Assembly (NCBI GenBank): GCA_008692225.1
Contig: VICG01000008.1
Span: forward strand, 1,313,001-1,377,000
Direction of reading: 5' to 3'
Source of the DNA: Monilinia fructicola
Taxonomy: Eukaryota > Ascomycota > Leotiomycetes > Helotiales > Sclerotiniaceae
Length of the DNA stretch: 64,000 nt
Shown: piece after piece, positions 12,220-25,180 of the stretch
How the letters are laid out: each line of letters starts with the position of its first letter
Numbering within the stretch: position 1 is the stretch's first letter
The notes under the pieces: generated by a model
What the model saw: the letters and a program-made list of their open reading frames with translations, nothing else
The model's database searches: none
What the model was told of the DNA's origin: nothing
Position numbers and translations under genes: made by a program

Positions 12220-13933
12220 ATGATAACGAAGCATCATACGTTCATCGTGTCGTTTTTGCTGTTTGTGTGGGTGTTGTATTATACGGGGGCTTTGACGGTA
12301 GGGGGGAGCTGGGAGGGTATGGTGGGAGGGGGGGGAGAATACGGATGGGGGGGTGGTGGGGGGGAGTGGGGGATTTGAGGATGGGGAGGTGGGAGGAGTG
12401 GAGATGGGGGTGAGGGGGAGGTGAGGGGGCCGGGGGATGCGAGTCCGCGTGAGGGAAAGGAGGGGGAGGAGGAGAGGAGGAAGAAGGAGGAGGAGGAGAG
12501 AGAGAGAAGAAATAGCAAAGGAAAAGGAAGATGAGGAGAGAAGGGAGAAAGAGGCAAAGGCGAAAGAGGAAGGTGCAAAGAAAGAAGCTCAAGAGGCGGA
12601 AAAAGAAGGCGAAGAGGGGAGAGACAAGAGTGCAGAAGAGAGCGAGGACAACGGAGAAGCAAAAAGACGAGCACAATCACCAAGACCCCAACGACAAAAC
12701 AGCGAAAGAAAAACAAGACGACAGACCCAACCCAGCCCTCGACATCGCGACCCCCTCCCTCCATTCCTTCTGCAGCACCGTCACCTTCCGCCCCGGCCTC
12801 TACCTCCAATGCCACTCCTGGTCCGGCCCCAACGGCACCTCCATCTGCTCCATCTGGCGGCCTCAACAACAACGCCCGCAACCGCATCCAAACCTGTCTC
12901 CGGCTCGCCCTCGACGACTCGGCTCCGGCATCATCATCCCCACCGTGCAAACCCAGCGCGACGCCCAAAACCGCGCTCACGTACGCCGACGAAGCCGTGT
13001 GCGCAGACGCCTACTGGGACATCGACTTCCTAGCGCACGAGCTCGGCACGGCATGCCCGGGGCTCGACCTGCGACGGTGCGGCGACCGTCGCGGGCGTCG
13101 ACGCGCGCCGAATCGTCCAGATGGCCAAGCGAGAGTACCACCAGCCCAGCTACCACGCCGGGGCCTTCCACGCCGCCCGTGGACGCGCACCTAGACGCCC
13201 TGTCCCTGTCGTCCTTCTCGTCTGCAGACCCGGTCGTGGTCGGCTTCGGCGATACCATCTACGCGTACAACTACACGCACGACGCCGAGCAGGCGCTGCA
13301 GAAGCAGCTCTTCCGCACGCTGCGCTTTACAACGGCGCGCTGCTGGATCTCGGGGCGCAGCTGCGCGCGACGCGCCCGAGTTGCGCGCCGGGTACCTCGG
13401 CGTGCATTTTCGGGGGGAGAGCGATTGGCCGCCCGGTTTCGGGTCCAGGGACGAACAGATGGATGCCTTTACGCGGGAGATCGAGAGCGCGACGGCGGCT
13501 CACGGCGTCGCCGAGGGCGTCAAGACGATCTATGTGAGCTGTGGGGACCAGGCCGCCATCGAGACGTTCCGCGAGCCGCTTTCGGCGCTGGGGTACCAGG
13601 TCTATGATAAATGGGCGCTGGTGGCATCGCTTCCGGGGCTGTCGTCGCAGTTGAAAGAGATGGAGTTTGATACGATGGCGATTGTCGATTATGCAGTTTG
13701 GTTGAAGCTAGGTTCTTCTTGGGCGTGTGGATGTCGACTTTTTCGCAGACCATCGCGTATGCTCGGACGGCGGAGGATGAGGATGATTTCGGAGAGCGTA
13801 TATTACGCCCGGGAGTAGACGGGCTGGGTCGGCGAGGGTGTGGGACGACGTGCCTGCTTTGAAGGGAGACGAGACGACCAAGATATTGGTCGTTAATACA
13901 GGTGATATTAGTAATATGGATTCATATCCTTGA
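12220..13933 (+). pseudogene. O-fucosyltransferase-like gene with many frame breaks
   Basis: An N-terminal signal anchor (MITKHHTF then a hydrophobic stretch) begins at 12220. A very G-rich tract (12301-12430), a Lys/Glu/Ala-rich segment that reads like a charged stalk, and a Pro/Ser-rich linker follow. The enzyme part then switches frame at least eight times. Recognisable blocks, in order across three frames, are LYLQCHSWSGPNGTS, GGLNNNARNRIQTCL, LTYADEAVCADAYWD, MAKREYHQPSYHAG, DPVVVGFGDTIYAYNY, YLGVHFRGESDW, TIYVSCGD, MAIVDYAV, RFFLGVWMSTFSQTIAYAR and a C-terminal WDDVPALK tail ending at 13933. HFRGExDW and the late SxFS...AYAR block resemble fungal proteins annotated as GDP-fucose protein O-fucosyltransferase (PF10250). 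Local GC reaches about 70 percent (13021-13080). The blocks are well kept, so sequence errors are more likely than true decay, but the gene is unreadable as given. Confidence 0.6.
12301..12430 (+). repeat. G-run tract inside the O-fucosyltransferase-like gene
   Basis: Many runs of 3-8 G with short loops lie just after the signal-anchor codons. They meet the simple G-quadruplex pattern on the coding strand. The reading frame becomes unreadable here, as expected if homopolymer lengths are wrong. Confidence 0.75.
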
Positions 13934-14387
13934 GGGCTGAGAGCTGAGAGCTGAGAGTGTAGACTTTGTTTCAAGGTTTAGGAGGCAGATAGTGGAGAAT
14001 ACTTTCGCGTAATGTAGAAAAAGTTAGCCAGATTGTTCATGGGCTTTGAAGGGAACCTCTTGAGTGATGTAAACAAAGTATGACCTTCCAATTTACTACA
14101 ATATTAAAGTATCTCAATAACAAAATCAAAAAGGGAATGAAATATGCAGGTAAAGACGAAACCGAATTTGACATTAATTATTATACCATGGGTAGCTATC
14201 TACAAACTCCCTCTTTCAATGTATATAATGTACCCCGCACAATTTATATACACATGTCTGATATATTTGATATACATTATTCCAGTCTTTGGGTGTTATT
14301 TCTGGAACGCCAACTTTGGCAATGAATTGTAATTCGTCCCATGACGATCTCGTGCCATGGTACTGTGCTTATGCTTCAATATGCACA
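13934..14387. other. Convergent intergenic spacer
   Basis: Separates the 3' ends of the O-fucosyltransferase-like gene (plus) and the desaturase gene (minus). A+T-rich, with a short GAGAGCTGA repeat near 13937-13958. No gene seen. Confidence 0.5.
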
Positions 14388-15880
14388 TCATGCTAAATTG
14401 TACGGCAAAGGTAACAGGGTGAGAAGAAGTTGTGGTTGCAACTCTGTTTCTTGCTTCTCACGGCTGACCAGGGCCGTGGATCTTTGAGCAGACAACGTGC
14501 CTACCAGCACTAATGGCTTAGCTGCAGACCCCAGTAATTGCTCCATGGTGTATAATTTCTCCTGGAAAATATTCCACTCGTCTCTCAGAAACCCTATGCA
14601 GCTTTTTTGCTTTTGAACTTCTTCTGAATATCCTCCTCTGTAAATTTGCGGGTCTTGGTCCTCAACATATCGCCAACTCCTGCTTGCTCTTTCCGATATT
14701 CTCTCTCCAGTCGGAACGAGACATCCAGCAAGGTGTTCATAGTCCTTCTGCATGAGCTTGACAAACATCATGATATAATCGATGTTTTGGAAGACAAGAG
14801 CTTTGCCAGAATCATACTTATCTTTGCCTTTGAGGTAACTAAGTGGTTTGATCGCGCCAATGTCGAAGTGGATTGAGATGATGGGCCGTATGCCAACCGT
14901 CATTGAAACAGTTTCGATTGCTCTAGAGATACCAAGATAGATTAGTTAGGGGTCCTACAAGTGCTACGGATTTTAGAGAATGGTTTCTTACTGCCACATC
15001 AATCAGAACAATGGAAGATCTATAATCCGAATCGGGATCAATCTCATCAACCAATGCATGCTGACCCCAATTCCCTACCATTAATCCAATTCGCATTTGC
15101 AAGAATGGTAATAACAATACAAAGAGGGTTGGCCAGAAGTTCAACTTGGCCATCACATACATGCCCACATATGAGCCCACCTCCCAGAAAAGTACCTCGC
15201 ATGCCAACTTTGTCTTCTTGGTTCGGAAAAAATACAATGGAAGCTCGAGCCAGATGAAGAACATAAATCGACCCCAATATTTTAGAAAGTCAACTATATC
15301 ATCCCGCTGATATCGCAGAGTCGAAGAAAGATCGTCCGGTCCATTGCCCTCAACATGATGACATTTGATATGGTGGTAGTAGTATGAATGTAATGTGTGG
15401 CCCATGAGAGGTTCGAGGATATATGGAAAGGTTTTATCGAGCCATGCGTATTTCTTAACCAAGACCCCGTTGTTATGAATGTGGTTGTGAAGCATGAGCG
15501 TAAACGGTCCGCAATAAAGCGCCTGCATGATCCAATGGCAGAACCCATGGAGCAACGAGAAGCGGTTGTATAGAATTATAGCGCTTGGGACCGATGTCGT
15601 GAGGTAAAGGATGATGTGTGTGAGGAAGACTACATCCGTTGGCCGACGTACTACTCCTTTCCCCCCATTGTATATATGGTTCGAGTACATATTGATATAA
15701 AGGACCAGGAAGACGTTCAAGGTCTTCTTGATCCCAGCTTGTGAATACTGTAGGTTCGAATCTCTCGTTGTTCTCATCATTGAGTGCTTCTAAAATCGAA
15801 AATCTGTTCATCGATTTGACTCTGACTTTCTTGAGTCGCATCGTTGCCCGTGGAATTGGCCCTGGTCTTGTTTCGTACAT
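14388..15880 (-). CDS. Membrane fatty acid desaturase/hydroxylase family protein
   Basis: Two exons: 15880-14992 and 14922-14388 (intron GTAAGA...CTCTAG). After two one-base corrections the product is 473 residues. Three histidine boxes of the di-iron desaturase superfamily are visible: HNHIH (131-135), HHIKCHH (169-175) and HTAHH (307-311, in NDGWHTAHHLNP). Hydrophobic segments lie between them, including LTTSVPSAIIL, FMFFIWLELPLYFF and LFVLLLPFL. The protein should be an integral ER-type membrane enzyme acting on an acyl or related lipid; the substrate cannot be read from the sequence. The frame breaks at C6 (15661-15666, one base too many between YIQWG and VVRRPTD) and at TTT (14847-14849, between HWRD and PLSYLKGK). 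The C-terminal 60 residues are variable. Confidence 0.85.
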
Positions 15881-17786
<1,906 letters not shown>

Positions 17787-19565
17787 TTATTTCTTATACT
17801 CCTCTGGGCCAACCATCAGTTCCGGTCTAACCAACTTGTCAAAGTCCTCTTCACTCAAAGCCTTCAACTCCATAGCCGATTCCTTCAATGTCAATCCCTT
17901 CTTGTGTGCGTTCTTGGCTACCTTGCTAGCCATATCATAGCCAATCTTTGGGTTGAGGCAGGTGACTAACATGAGACTGTTGAGAGATGTCGTCAGTGTC
18001 TGAGATCTTCAGGCTTGAAGGGGAAGGGGAGGGGAGGGAAGAGGGGGGGGGGGTTGGACTAGTAAGTAGATCGATATACGCACGATTCTTTCAAGATACT
18101 CTTGATCTTATCCTCGTTGGCCTGTAGCCCAACCACCAAGTTCTTCTCAAAACTTCTCATGCCATCACTCAAGATTCGAATACTGTGCAACAAGTTTCTA
18201 ATGACCAATGGCTTGAAAACGTTCAATTCAAACTGTCCATTCATGCCACCAATTGTTGTTGCAGTGCCATTTCCAATGACCTGGGCACATACCATGGTAA
18301 TAGCTTCGCATTGGGTTGGATTAACTTTGCCTGGCATGATGGAACTTCCAGGCTCGTTCTCAGGCAGAGCAAGTTCCCCAAGACCGCATCGAGGGCCAGA
18401 TCCAAGGTAACGAATGTCTTGGGCGATCTTGAAAGAGCGATGATGCAAGTGTAGTAAGGGAGCCCGAAGCTTGAACAATAGCATCGTGAGCGGCAAGAGC
18501 CTCAAACTTGTTAGGTGCGGTGGTAAATTGCGTTCCAGTCATCTTGGTAACCTCCTCTGCGATAGCCTCTGCAAATCCCTTGAAAGTGTTGATACCGGTG
18601 CCTACAGCAGTTCCCCCCTGGGCTAAGAGTCTAAGGTGGGGTAGAGATGATTCGACCCGCTCAATGCCATAGTCAAGTTGTGCGACATATCCAGAAAACT
18701 CTTGGGCAAGGGTTAGAGGTGTTGCGTCTTGCAAATGTGTTCGTCCAATCTTGATGATATTCTTTGACTCAAACTCATCCACTTTGGCTTGGAGAGCATC
18801 CCGGAGTGACTTGGTTGCAGGAAGGAGGTCATTTTCGATTTCGAGGACTGCGGCAATGTGCATAACAGTAGGGAAAGTATCGTTCGAAGAAGCTGACATG
18901 TTGACGTGATCGTTGGGGTGAACTGGTTTCTTGCTTCCCATCTTTCCGCCCAAAATTTCAATAGCCCGATTCGAGATAACTTCATTAGCATTCATATTCG
19001 ACTGGGTACCAGAACCAGTTTGCCAAACGACGAGAGGAAAGTGATCGATCAACTTGAGATCTGCGACTTCCTTCGCAGCTTCTTGAATGGCTTTTCCGAG
19101 CTTTGGATCTGTCGATTGTTCGTCAGCTCATGTTCGTTTCTTCTTTCGTGCAGGCGTACCAAGTCCAAACTTCATGTTGACAGTTGCAGCTGCACCCTTC
19201 AGAATACCAAAAGCCTTGATAATAGGAGGAGGCATGCGATCTTGAGGTTGATTTATCTTGAAATTCTCCAATGAACGCTCAGTTTGAGCTCCCCAGTATT
19301 TGTCCGCAGGAACCTCTACATTTCCAAAAGCATCAGACTCGGTTCTTGTTTCTGCCATGTTGTATGCGGTTGCGTGGAAATTTCTTTGCAGACGAGGAAA
19401 CGAAGATTGAAAGCCCTTGAGTTTATATGGAGAGGAAGCACCGTTGAGGACCCGAGTCGCAGATTTGCTTGTGATGTTAATGGCATTCGCGGGGAAGGTG
19501 GAGGTGGTGAACGTACGAGCCATTGCCCGAGGCAACGGAGCTCGAAATGTGGCTGTCCGGAGCAT
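17787..19565 (-). CDS. Fumarate hydratase (fumarase, class II), mitochondrial
   Basis: Three exons: 19565-19160, 19108-18084 and 17976-17787; spliced length is 539 residues after one correction. It interconverts fumarate and malate in the TCA cycle. The N-terminus is rich in Arg/Ser/Thr/Ala without acidic residues, like a mitochondrial presequence. The body matches class II fumarase: [18 protein letters not shown], the substrate region [26 protein letters not shown], and the signature [16 protein letters not shown] with the catalytic serine loop. It ends at ...GPEEYKK. Met70 (ATG ending at 19358, in [10 protein letters not shown]) precedes the conserved core and could start a cytosolic form. 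The frame breaks once: AAA at 18432-18434 has one base too many, between LTTLASSLF and [10 protein letters not shown]. Start at 19565 is the first ATG. Confidence 0.95.
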
Positions 19566-20999
19566 TTTCAATTGGCTGATAGTTTCAAAATATTATAGAA
19601 ATCGTACAAGATCCTCAAATAATGATCAAATTCACTCAATTGAAGGCTTGAGGATATGGATACTCGTACTTAAGTCAATTGGAGTTCGGGATTGCTAAGA
19701 GTCAGTAATTAATGGGCACGGGTAGGTGTAATAAGTCAAAAAAAAATTATGGAGTACTCCAAAACTTTCACCCGCCATTGCTTGTCTGTCTAGTTAGCGG
19801 GAATTATCGGCATCGGGTTATTCCGGTGATCCCGACAAGAACTGTATTTATCAAGCTTACGTAATTACTATTTCCAAGTTCTAAAACGATTCTAAGGTTC
19901 CAAACTTCACGAAGCAAAAATACCGTATACGTACCGTACCGTACCGTACCGTACCTAGTCATCGAGGAACACGGAGAGATCATGATATCCTAAATTTGGA
20001 ATCGATGTTTCGGCACCTAGTGGGGTCCAGATGTTCTTCTATTTACAGGATGGTTCTTCTATTGTCTCTCAATCTACCCTGCTCGCCGTCTTCGTAACTT
20101 GGTTGGTAGGGAGTATTTTAAGATACCTACCTAGGTAGCTACGAGTAGGAGCATGAGTTTATCTCACTTCAATGTCTTTCCACTAAAAGGAAAGTCATCA
20201 TTGGAAGTAGATCGGATTAAAGCAAGGTAAGTGGACTAAAGCGACGTCGGAGTACCGATACAGATCACCGAATTCTACCCACGAGGCTTCATATATCGGG
20301 ACAAGATCGTTGGAAGATATCGGTATAGCACACTTATCAAGATGATATTTGCAGCAAATCACTATTTCATCAAATACTTCTTCGCCTGTGCCTTTTAGCT
20401 CGGTGCCGAGGCTCTCAAGTTATCTGCTACAAGAATGAATCATTTACTCATGATATTCGGGAACTGTGATTATTACCACTTGAACACACCACGGACAATT
20501 CAACCAGCAAGCATGATAACGAGATTTCTTCTCCATGCAACACAATCATACAATGAAAGAGCCGAAAGTTCCAAGATAAATCAGCCAAAAGCATAAAAAA
20601 GCAACGACCACTACAACTTTTTACAAGAAAACATTTGCATCCCGGAAGAGAATATCTCAAGAATCGCTCACAACTACTCCAACGGTGGATAATCATTGGC
20701 GACAAATTTACGTGATCTAGGTGTGTTAGTGAAAGCCATTTCTGACAGCCTATTTTATGAGCATACCTATGCTGTTTATGAATGTACAGATTTTTTTCTG
20801 CTTCATCACTATCCCTCATCGCATTGTTGGCCATATTCCGATGGTTGGTTGTATCCTCGTGACTTGGGTATGCGTATGGGTGTTTATCACAGAAATCATG
20901 TCTAGATTTTCCATGGCTATATGTGATGTATGAATTAGTCAATCACTCATGGATATCTATTCGTTTTGAACTACGCACATGCGTCCGTCAATCATGGAA
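19566..20999. other. Fumarase promoter side and unassigned sequence
   Basis: Contains a GTACC repeat (near 19927-19956) and an ACCTAGGT palindrome at 20131-20138. A minus-strand open frame at 20448-20942 (164 codons) shows no family features and is not called. Confidence 0.45.
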
Positions 21000-21598
21000 T
21001 TAGTTGCAGGCTGAACAAGGGCAGCATGCCCATCCGCCGAGATCTTCATTTCTGGATATGGCATTTCGAGCCTGAATTGTAACACCAGGCCCTCTTGTTT
21101 CTTGAATTCTGCCTTGTATGTCCCTTGACTCGCCAAGTGCTTCTTTTTGCAGGTCGCAATATTTGCTGTATTCCCCTTTCATCTTAGCGGTCCATGGATC
21201 TGGTTGTTGGACATACCCGGCTAGTCTATTCTTAAGCAAGTTTCCATACATGTAAGTAATAGTTATAGAGGATTATTACCTTCCTTATCTCTTATTCTCT
21301 TGCTCTTCAAGTGGTCGTTATAATCCTTGGACCTATTATGTCCATGCTGGGGTCGCTTTCTGGTTGAGGCTCCAGGCCCGGAGGGTGGATCCTTTAGATG
21401 CCCACCTACATTTTCGTCAGACATGCTTGGCATTACAACGGATGACATCTGAAAGGTTTGTGAACACGGATTTGCTTTGAAAGGGTACAGTAGTAAATAC
21501 GGATATCCAAAATTAACAGAATTCCCATGAGGATTTGGCCTGGTTATTATACCAAAGCCCGATCCCACTGAAAATGTCGGATAACGTCTAGGACCCAT
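21000..21598 (-). CDS. Doubtful small hypothetical gene
   Basis: Two minus-strand open frames face each other across a possible short intron. The 5' part (21598-21263) encodes a basic, Pro/Gly/Ser-rich 111-residue stretch with a Lys/Arg-rich patch (KSKRIRDKEG). The 3' part (21251-21000) encodes a hydrophilic stretch ending in CCPCSACN. A GTAATA donor is present near 21280, but I could not find an acceptor giving a clean join, so the model is unresolved. No family is recognised. This could be a real orphan gene with an indel, or chance. Confidence 0.25.
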
Positions 21599-21599
21599 T

Positions 21600-22602
21600 G
21601 TTGATCTACGGGATTAAGGGAACATGGAAGACCTCGCCCTCGGTTCGATATGCATACCACAAGGACCGTACACGTATCATTGTGATGGCAGACTATTGCA
21701 GATTCTCGATGGAATTTATCCTTGGAGAACCAATGGTTAATGACTGCATCTGCTGAAAGGCGGCTTTTCGTGAGATGGAAACGGGTATGTACACATTTTT
21801 TGTATTAAAAACCAATGTTGCTCGGTGACTACGTGAAGGAGGTTTTGCAGAACTACATACTTGTGTCACGTTCTGTATCGGCCAAATGATGTGTTACAGG
21901 TGTAGCAGATCTGGTTGTCAAGTGCGACTTCGCCAATGTGTAGGAGTTCCTCCAAAGAATCGAATAGGAGCTGGATCGTTTACCATGGCCCGTTTTGATA
22001 TCTTGATTCGAGGTACTGAAGCGATAAGATAGTTGTAAAGACTCATCATGAATAGGTCAAAAGGAAGTGACCAATACAATTCACTACAAGTATTAAATCC
22101 ATAACCTCTTCAATGATTCCTCGTATCTGGACCGCACAGCGTACAAAAGTGCTGCCCGGTGCAGAATGTTCAAATTTTTAAATCAAAAATAATGACGCAG
22201 CGGAAATATTGAGATGTTGTGATTCCTCATCATTGAGTTTCGGGACATAGATTGGAAGATGGCATTGACGGGCGAGTTTCATTTTATGCTTCAGTTTATG
22301 TCGGATGAGAGCCTCGATTCAGTAATCGGTCTAGAACCTCTAAGTTCAGAACTAATGTTAGACATCTGGGCACTGAGTAACACTCATATGTATCGTTTGC
22401 ACTTTGAGTCACACCGATGACTGTCATGAGACCGACTCCAACGTTACTTAAAGGCAAAGTGCAATCATCCACTTGGTACACAACCAGCCTTACCCATCTT
22501 ATAAACTTAACAACTTAACAACTTAACAACTTAACAATCTTCACATTTTCCTTTGCTACCTTTTTTCCTTCTTGTCACCTGCAAAAGAGCAAAAATAAAA
22601 AC
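21600..22602. other. Unassigned spacer before the F-box-like gene
   Basis: One kilobase with no supported gene. An AACTT/ACTTAACA repeat (about 22503-22540) and a pyrimidine-rich leader directly precede the ATG at 22603. Confidence 0.5.
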
Positions 22603-23804
22603 ATGACGAAACTTGATGACTTACCCCCAGAGCTGAAAGAAATCATTCTTTGCTCTGCTCCTGACATCCAGACGCTCAGAAGCCTGGTACATTCATCTCC
22701 GTTTTTCCTGGGTGCTTATCATCGGCATCGTGGGCGTGTATTGTGGAAGGTTTTATCAAATGAACTTACGCCGGCTATCCTTTACGAAGCAATACTTGTA
22801 GCTCGGGCCACTGATATTGAGCGTGGATCATCTTGAATGGATGACGTGAAGCAGTTACTTGCGGTTGTGACAAGGGAACCAGCGTTTCACTCAAGCAGCT
22901 TATCAATGTATCGAAGTTCCTGTTGCATCTTCATGATACCTCTACCAGATTCTTCCATTCAGCTCTCTCGTCTTTCATTACCTAGGCAAGAAGGCTGGCT
23001 GCCTATTCCTACCCAAACGGAGCCATGCAGAATTCATCGTTCCATCTTACGTATGGAGATCTTTAATATACTCTTTGCTGAAGGACCCCGTAGACCACCC
23101 TAGCGTCCACGCTATGGATGTGAGATAAGGGAACTCGAAAATCTTTTTCCTATTTAGACTTGAGCTCTAGGAAATTGAAGAAATGCTGTGCATGAGTATT
23201 TTCTTCGTTCGACGGCACATTGCGGTCTCTGAAAAATGTTTCATTGAGCTCCATCCCCATTTAATCTGGCGAGAATGGTGTCCTGAAAATCCGTACTGTA
23301 ATGTCGAAGAGGCAGGTACATTACGACTCAAGCCAATCAAACCCTTTTGAAAGCTGACACAAAGACTTTAGTCCAGCGTGAGTATGCATATCTGAGAGAA
23401 GACTTCATGAGCTTTCGTTCTCAGCATTCTCCGGATGTGGTAAAAAATGATGAAGAACGCATTGTACCCTGTTTTTACGTAGATCCTGCCGACACCTACC
23501 GACTTTACCGTGAACCCCGAGACCCTCCTTTATCGCTCACTCTGGAAAATTCCTTCTACTTGACCAATCCATGTACTGATCCGGTTGCTGTAGAAGTGTT
23601 AATAAGCCACGATACAAGAGCGAGAAGGAAGGCCCAAACGCTGCATGGACATCCTATGTCAAACACTTGAACTTGAACCCTAGGGCTGAAAACTTGTTTA
23701 TATTTGGGAGTGAAAGAGAAGACTTAAGATCCTGGGGCTATGTGTTTTGGGATTACTCGACGCTAGAGTCTCTAGGATTCAAGTGCGATGATGTTATAGA
23801 TTAG
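22603..23804 (+). pseudogene. F-box-like protein gene, interrupted
   Basis: The first 78 codons encode MTKLDDLPPELKEIIL followed by a leucine-patterned helix set ending ...VARATDIERGS. This is the usual N-terminal F-box pattern (LPxEL...IL) found in fungal SCF substrate receptors. An in-frame TGA occurs at 22834-22836 with coding-like sequence on both sides. Further on, protein-like blocks sit in different frames: LHDTSTRFFHSALSSF, YLGKKAGCLFLPKRSHAEF, LVQREYAYLREDFMSF, DPADTYRLYREP and the likely end LFIFGSEREDLRSWGYVF...DDVID, with its stop at 23802-23804. The pattern fits one roughly 400-residue protein broken by several indels and at least one stop. Real decay and sequence error are both possible. 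Unlike the other broken genes, this one also has an apparent nonsense change. Confidence 0.5.
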
Positions 23805-25180
23805 GGCCACATGGTCCGAAGGCTTTCCCAAAGTCATTATTGCCGGATCCTCCAAAACTCGGACTATGGCCATCAATCTGGAGGTGGAGACTTCTGGATA
23901 CTGCTGAGCAAAGCGATAAATGTCAAATAAATTGATTTTGGACGTCAAGGTTATTCGAAAACTGATCGTGGGTAAGAAGAGCAGAGAATGGGAGAATTGC
24001 GAAAATCACAAATCCACGGCTCTACTTTCCGGGATTGTGTGGGTACTTGGATCGACATCTGGTTCTGACAAAAGTAGAGGAGTTTTAGGAGAATTGATCG
24101 TGGTAAACTTGACCCGCGATGGAGTCGAGGAATGAAAGGCTGGATAAGAAAAATTTCCCTCGATGAAAGTAGGACTTATGAACAGATGTACCTTTCAAGA
24201 GAAGAGGTGTTTGCGAGCTGCGGAAAAAAGTATGCAAGGATCAGTCCAAAATATCAACCAATGTCGCCATACAAGAAAAAATGATGATGCTGCGCAATCG
24301 TCCAATGCAAACTGCTATTTAGACAGAGATGCTTATCAAGTTGATGGTCTTCGAACCCTAGTAGGTGCAACCACATTTCCAAAAGCTGCCCCAAATTTTC
24401 TTCAAGCGCAAACCCCTTTCTGCAAAATTATAACGTCGTTCCGCGCTCGCATAGAAGACAAATAAATCGAATACTTGTCATATCCCCACGCCAGCAAGAA
24501 TGTCTCGATTCTTGAACTTCAGAACTTCTGAATAGGTAAATGCTCAAGTCACTTTGGAGGGACAGAAAGTCTTCATCGATCCACGTGCTGTGAGTAAACG
24601 CTTTTCATGAGCTTCGGCTACCAAAGCCGAATCTTGCTGTGAAATATTGCCCATTGCGGAAACCTAAGTATACTAGGTAGATCTGGATGTTGTCAATATA
24701 TCTATGGATGTCATAGAAATTCCGATTCGCCACCAATTTTGGGTGCGATGTTGAATAGAAGAGTAGTGAAGCCTCACTGCTCTCACAGTTTTAACCGAGG
24801 CAAAATCTTAGCACTCCCCTATACCAACGACACTAAGCGGGAGGCAACTAATTAAGATATATGGATTTTTGAAATCTATAGTAGGCAATCTTACATCCCA
24901 CACACCAGCTTCTTTCTTGATTGAAATGCTAATAATAAATGACCTACCCCGGCCAATTCATGGGTATCATCCTGTACAGAACTTCCCTATGCCAACCATA
25001 CCCAAAGCGCCCTTCACATTGCCCCTTCCTTTTATGATCTCTTTATACAATATTCTGGTACATAAATACACCCAGTATCCATTGCGCCAATGCTAAAACC
25101 ACCATCGCTCGATTGGCCGATAACGCCTTTGAAGACCCCGATATATAACTCCGTACCCAGCCGTATGTATCATTGGCGCA
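23805..25180. other. Unassigned spacer, possible gene remnants
   Basis: Short plus-strand open frames at 23920-24135 and 24163-24465 have protein-like composition but no recognised motif. They may be remnants. Nothing else is supported before the 3' end of the HFI1 gene. Confidence 0.4.

Noticed and set aside
15753..15763. tRNA B-box-like GGTTCGAATCT
   Set aside because: Lies within the desaturase coding exon, and no cloverleaf or A-box is present around it.
20448..20942. 164-codon minus-strand open frame
   Set aside because: No recognisable motif, no neighbouring splice signals forming a gene, and Cys/His/Ser scatter typical of random sequence.
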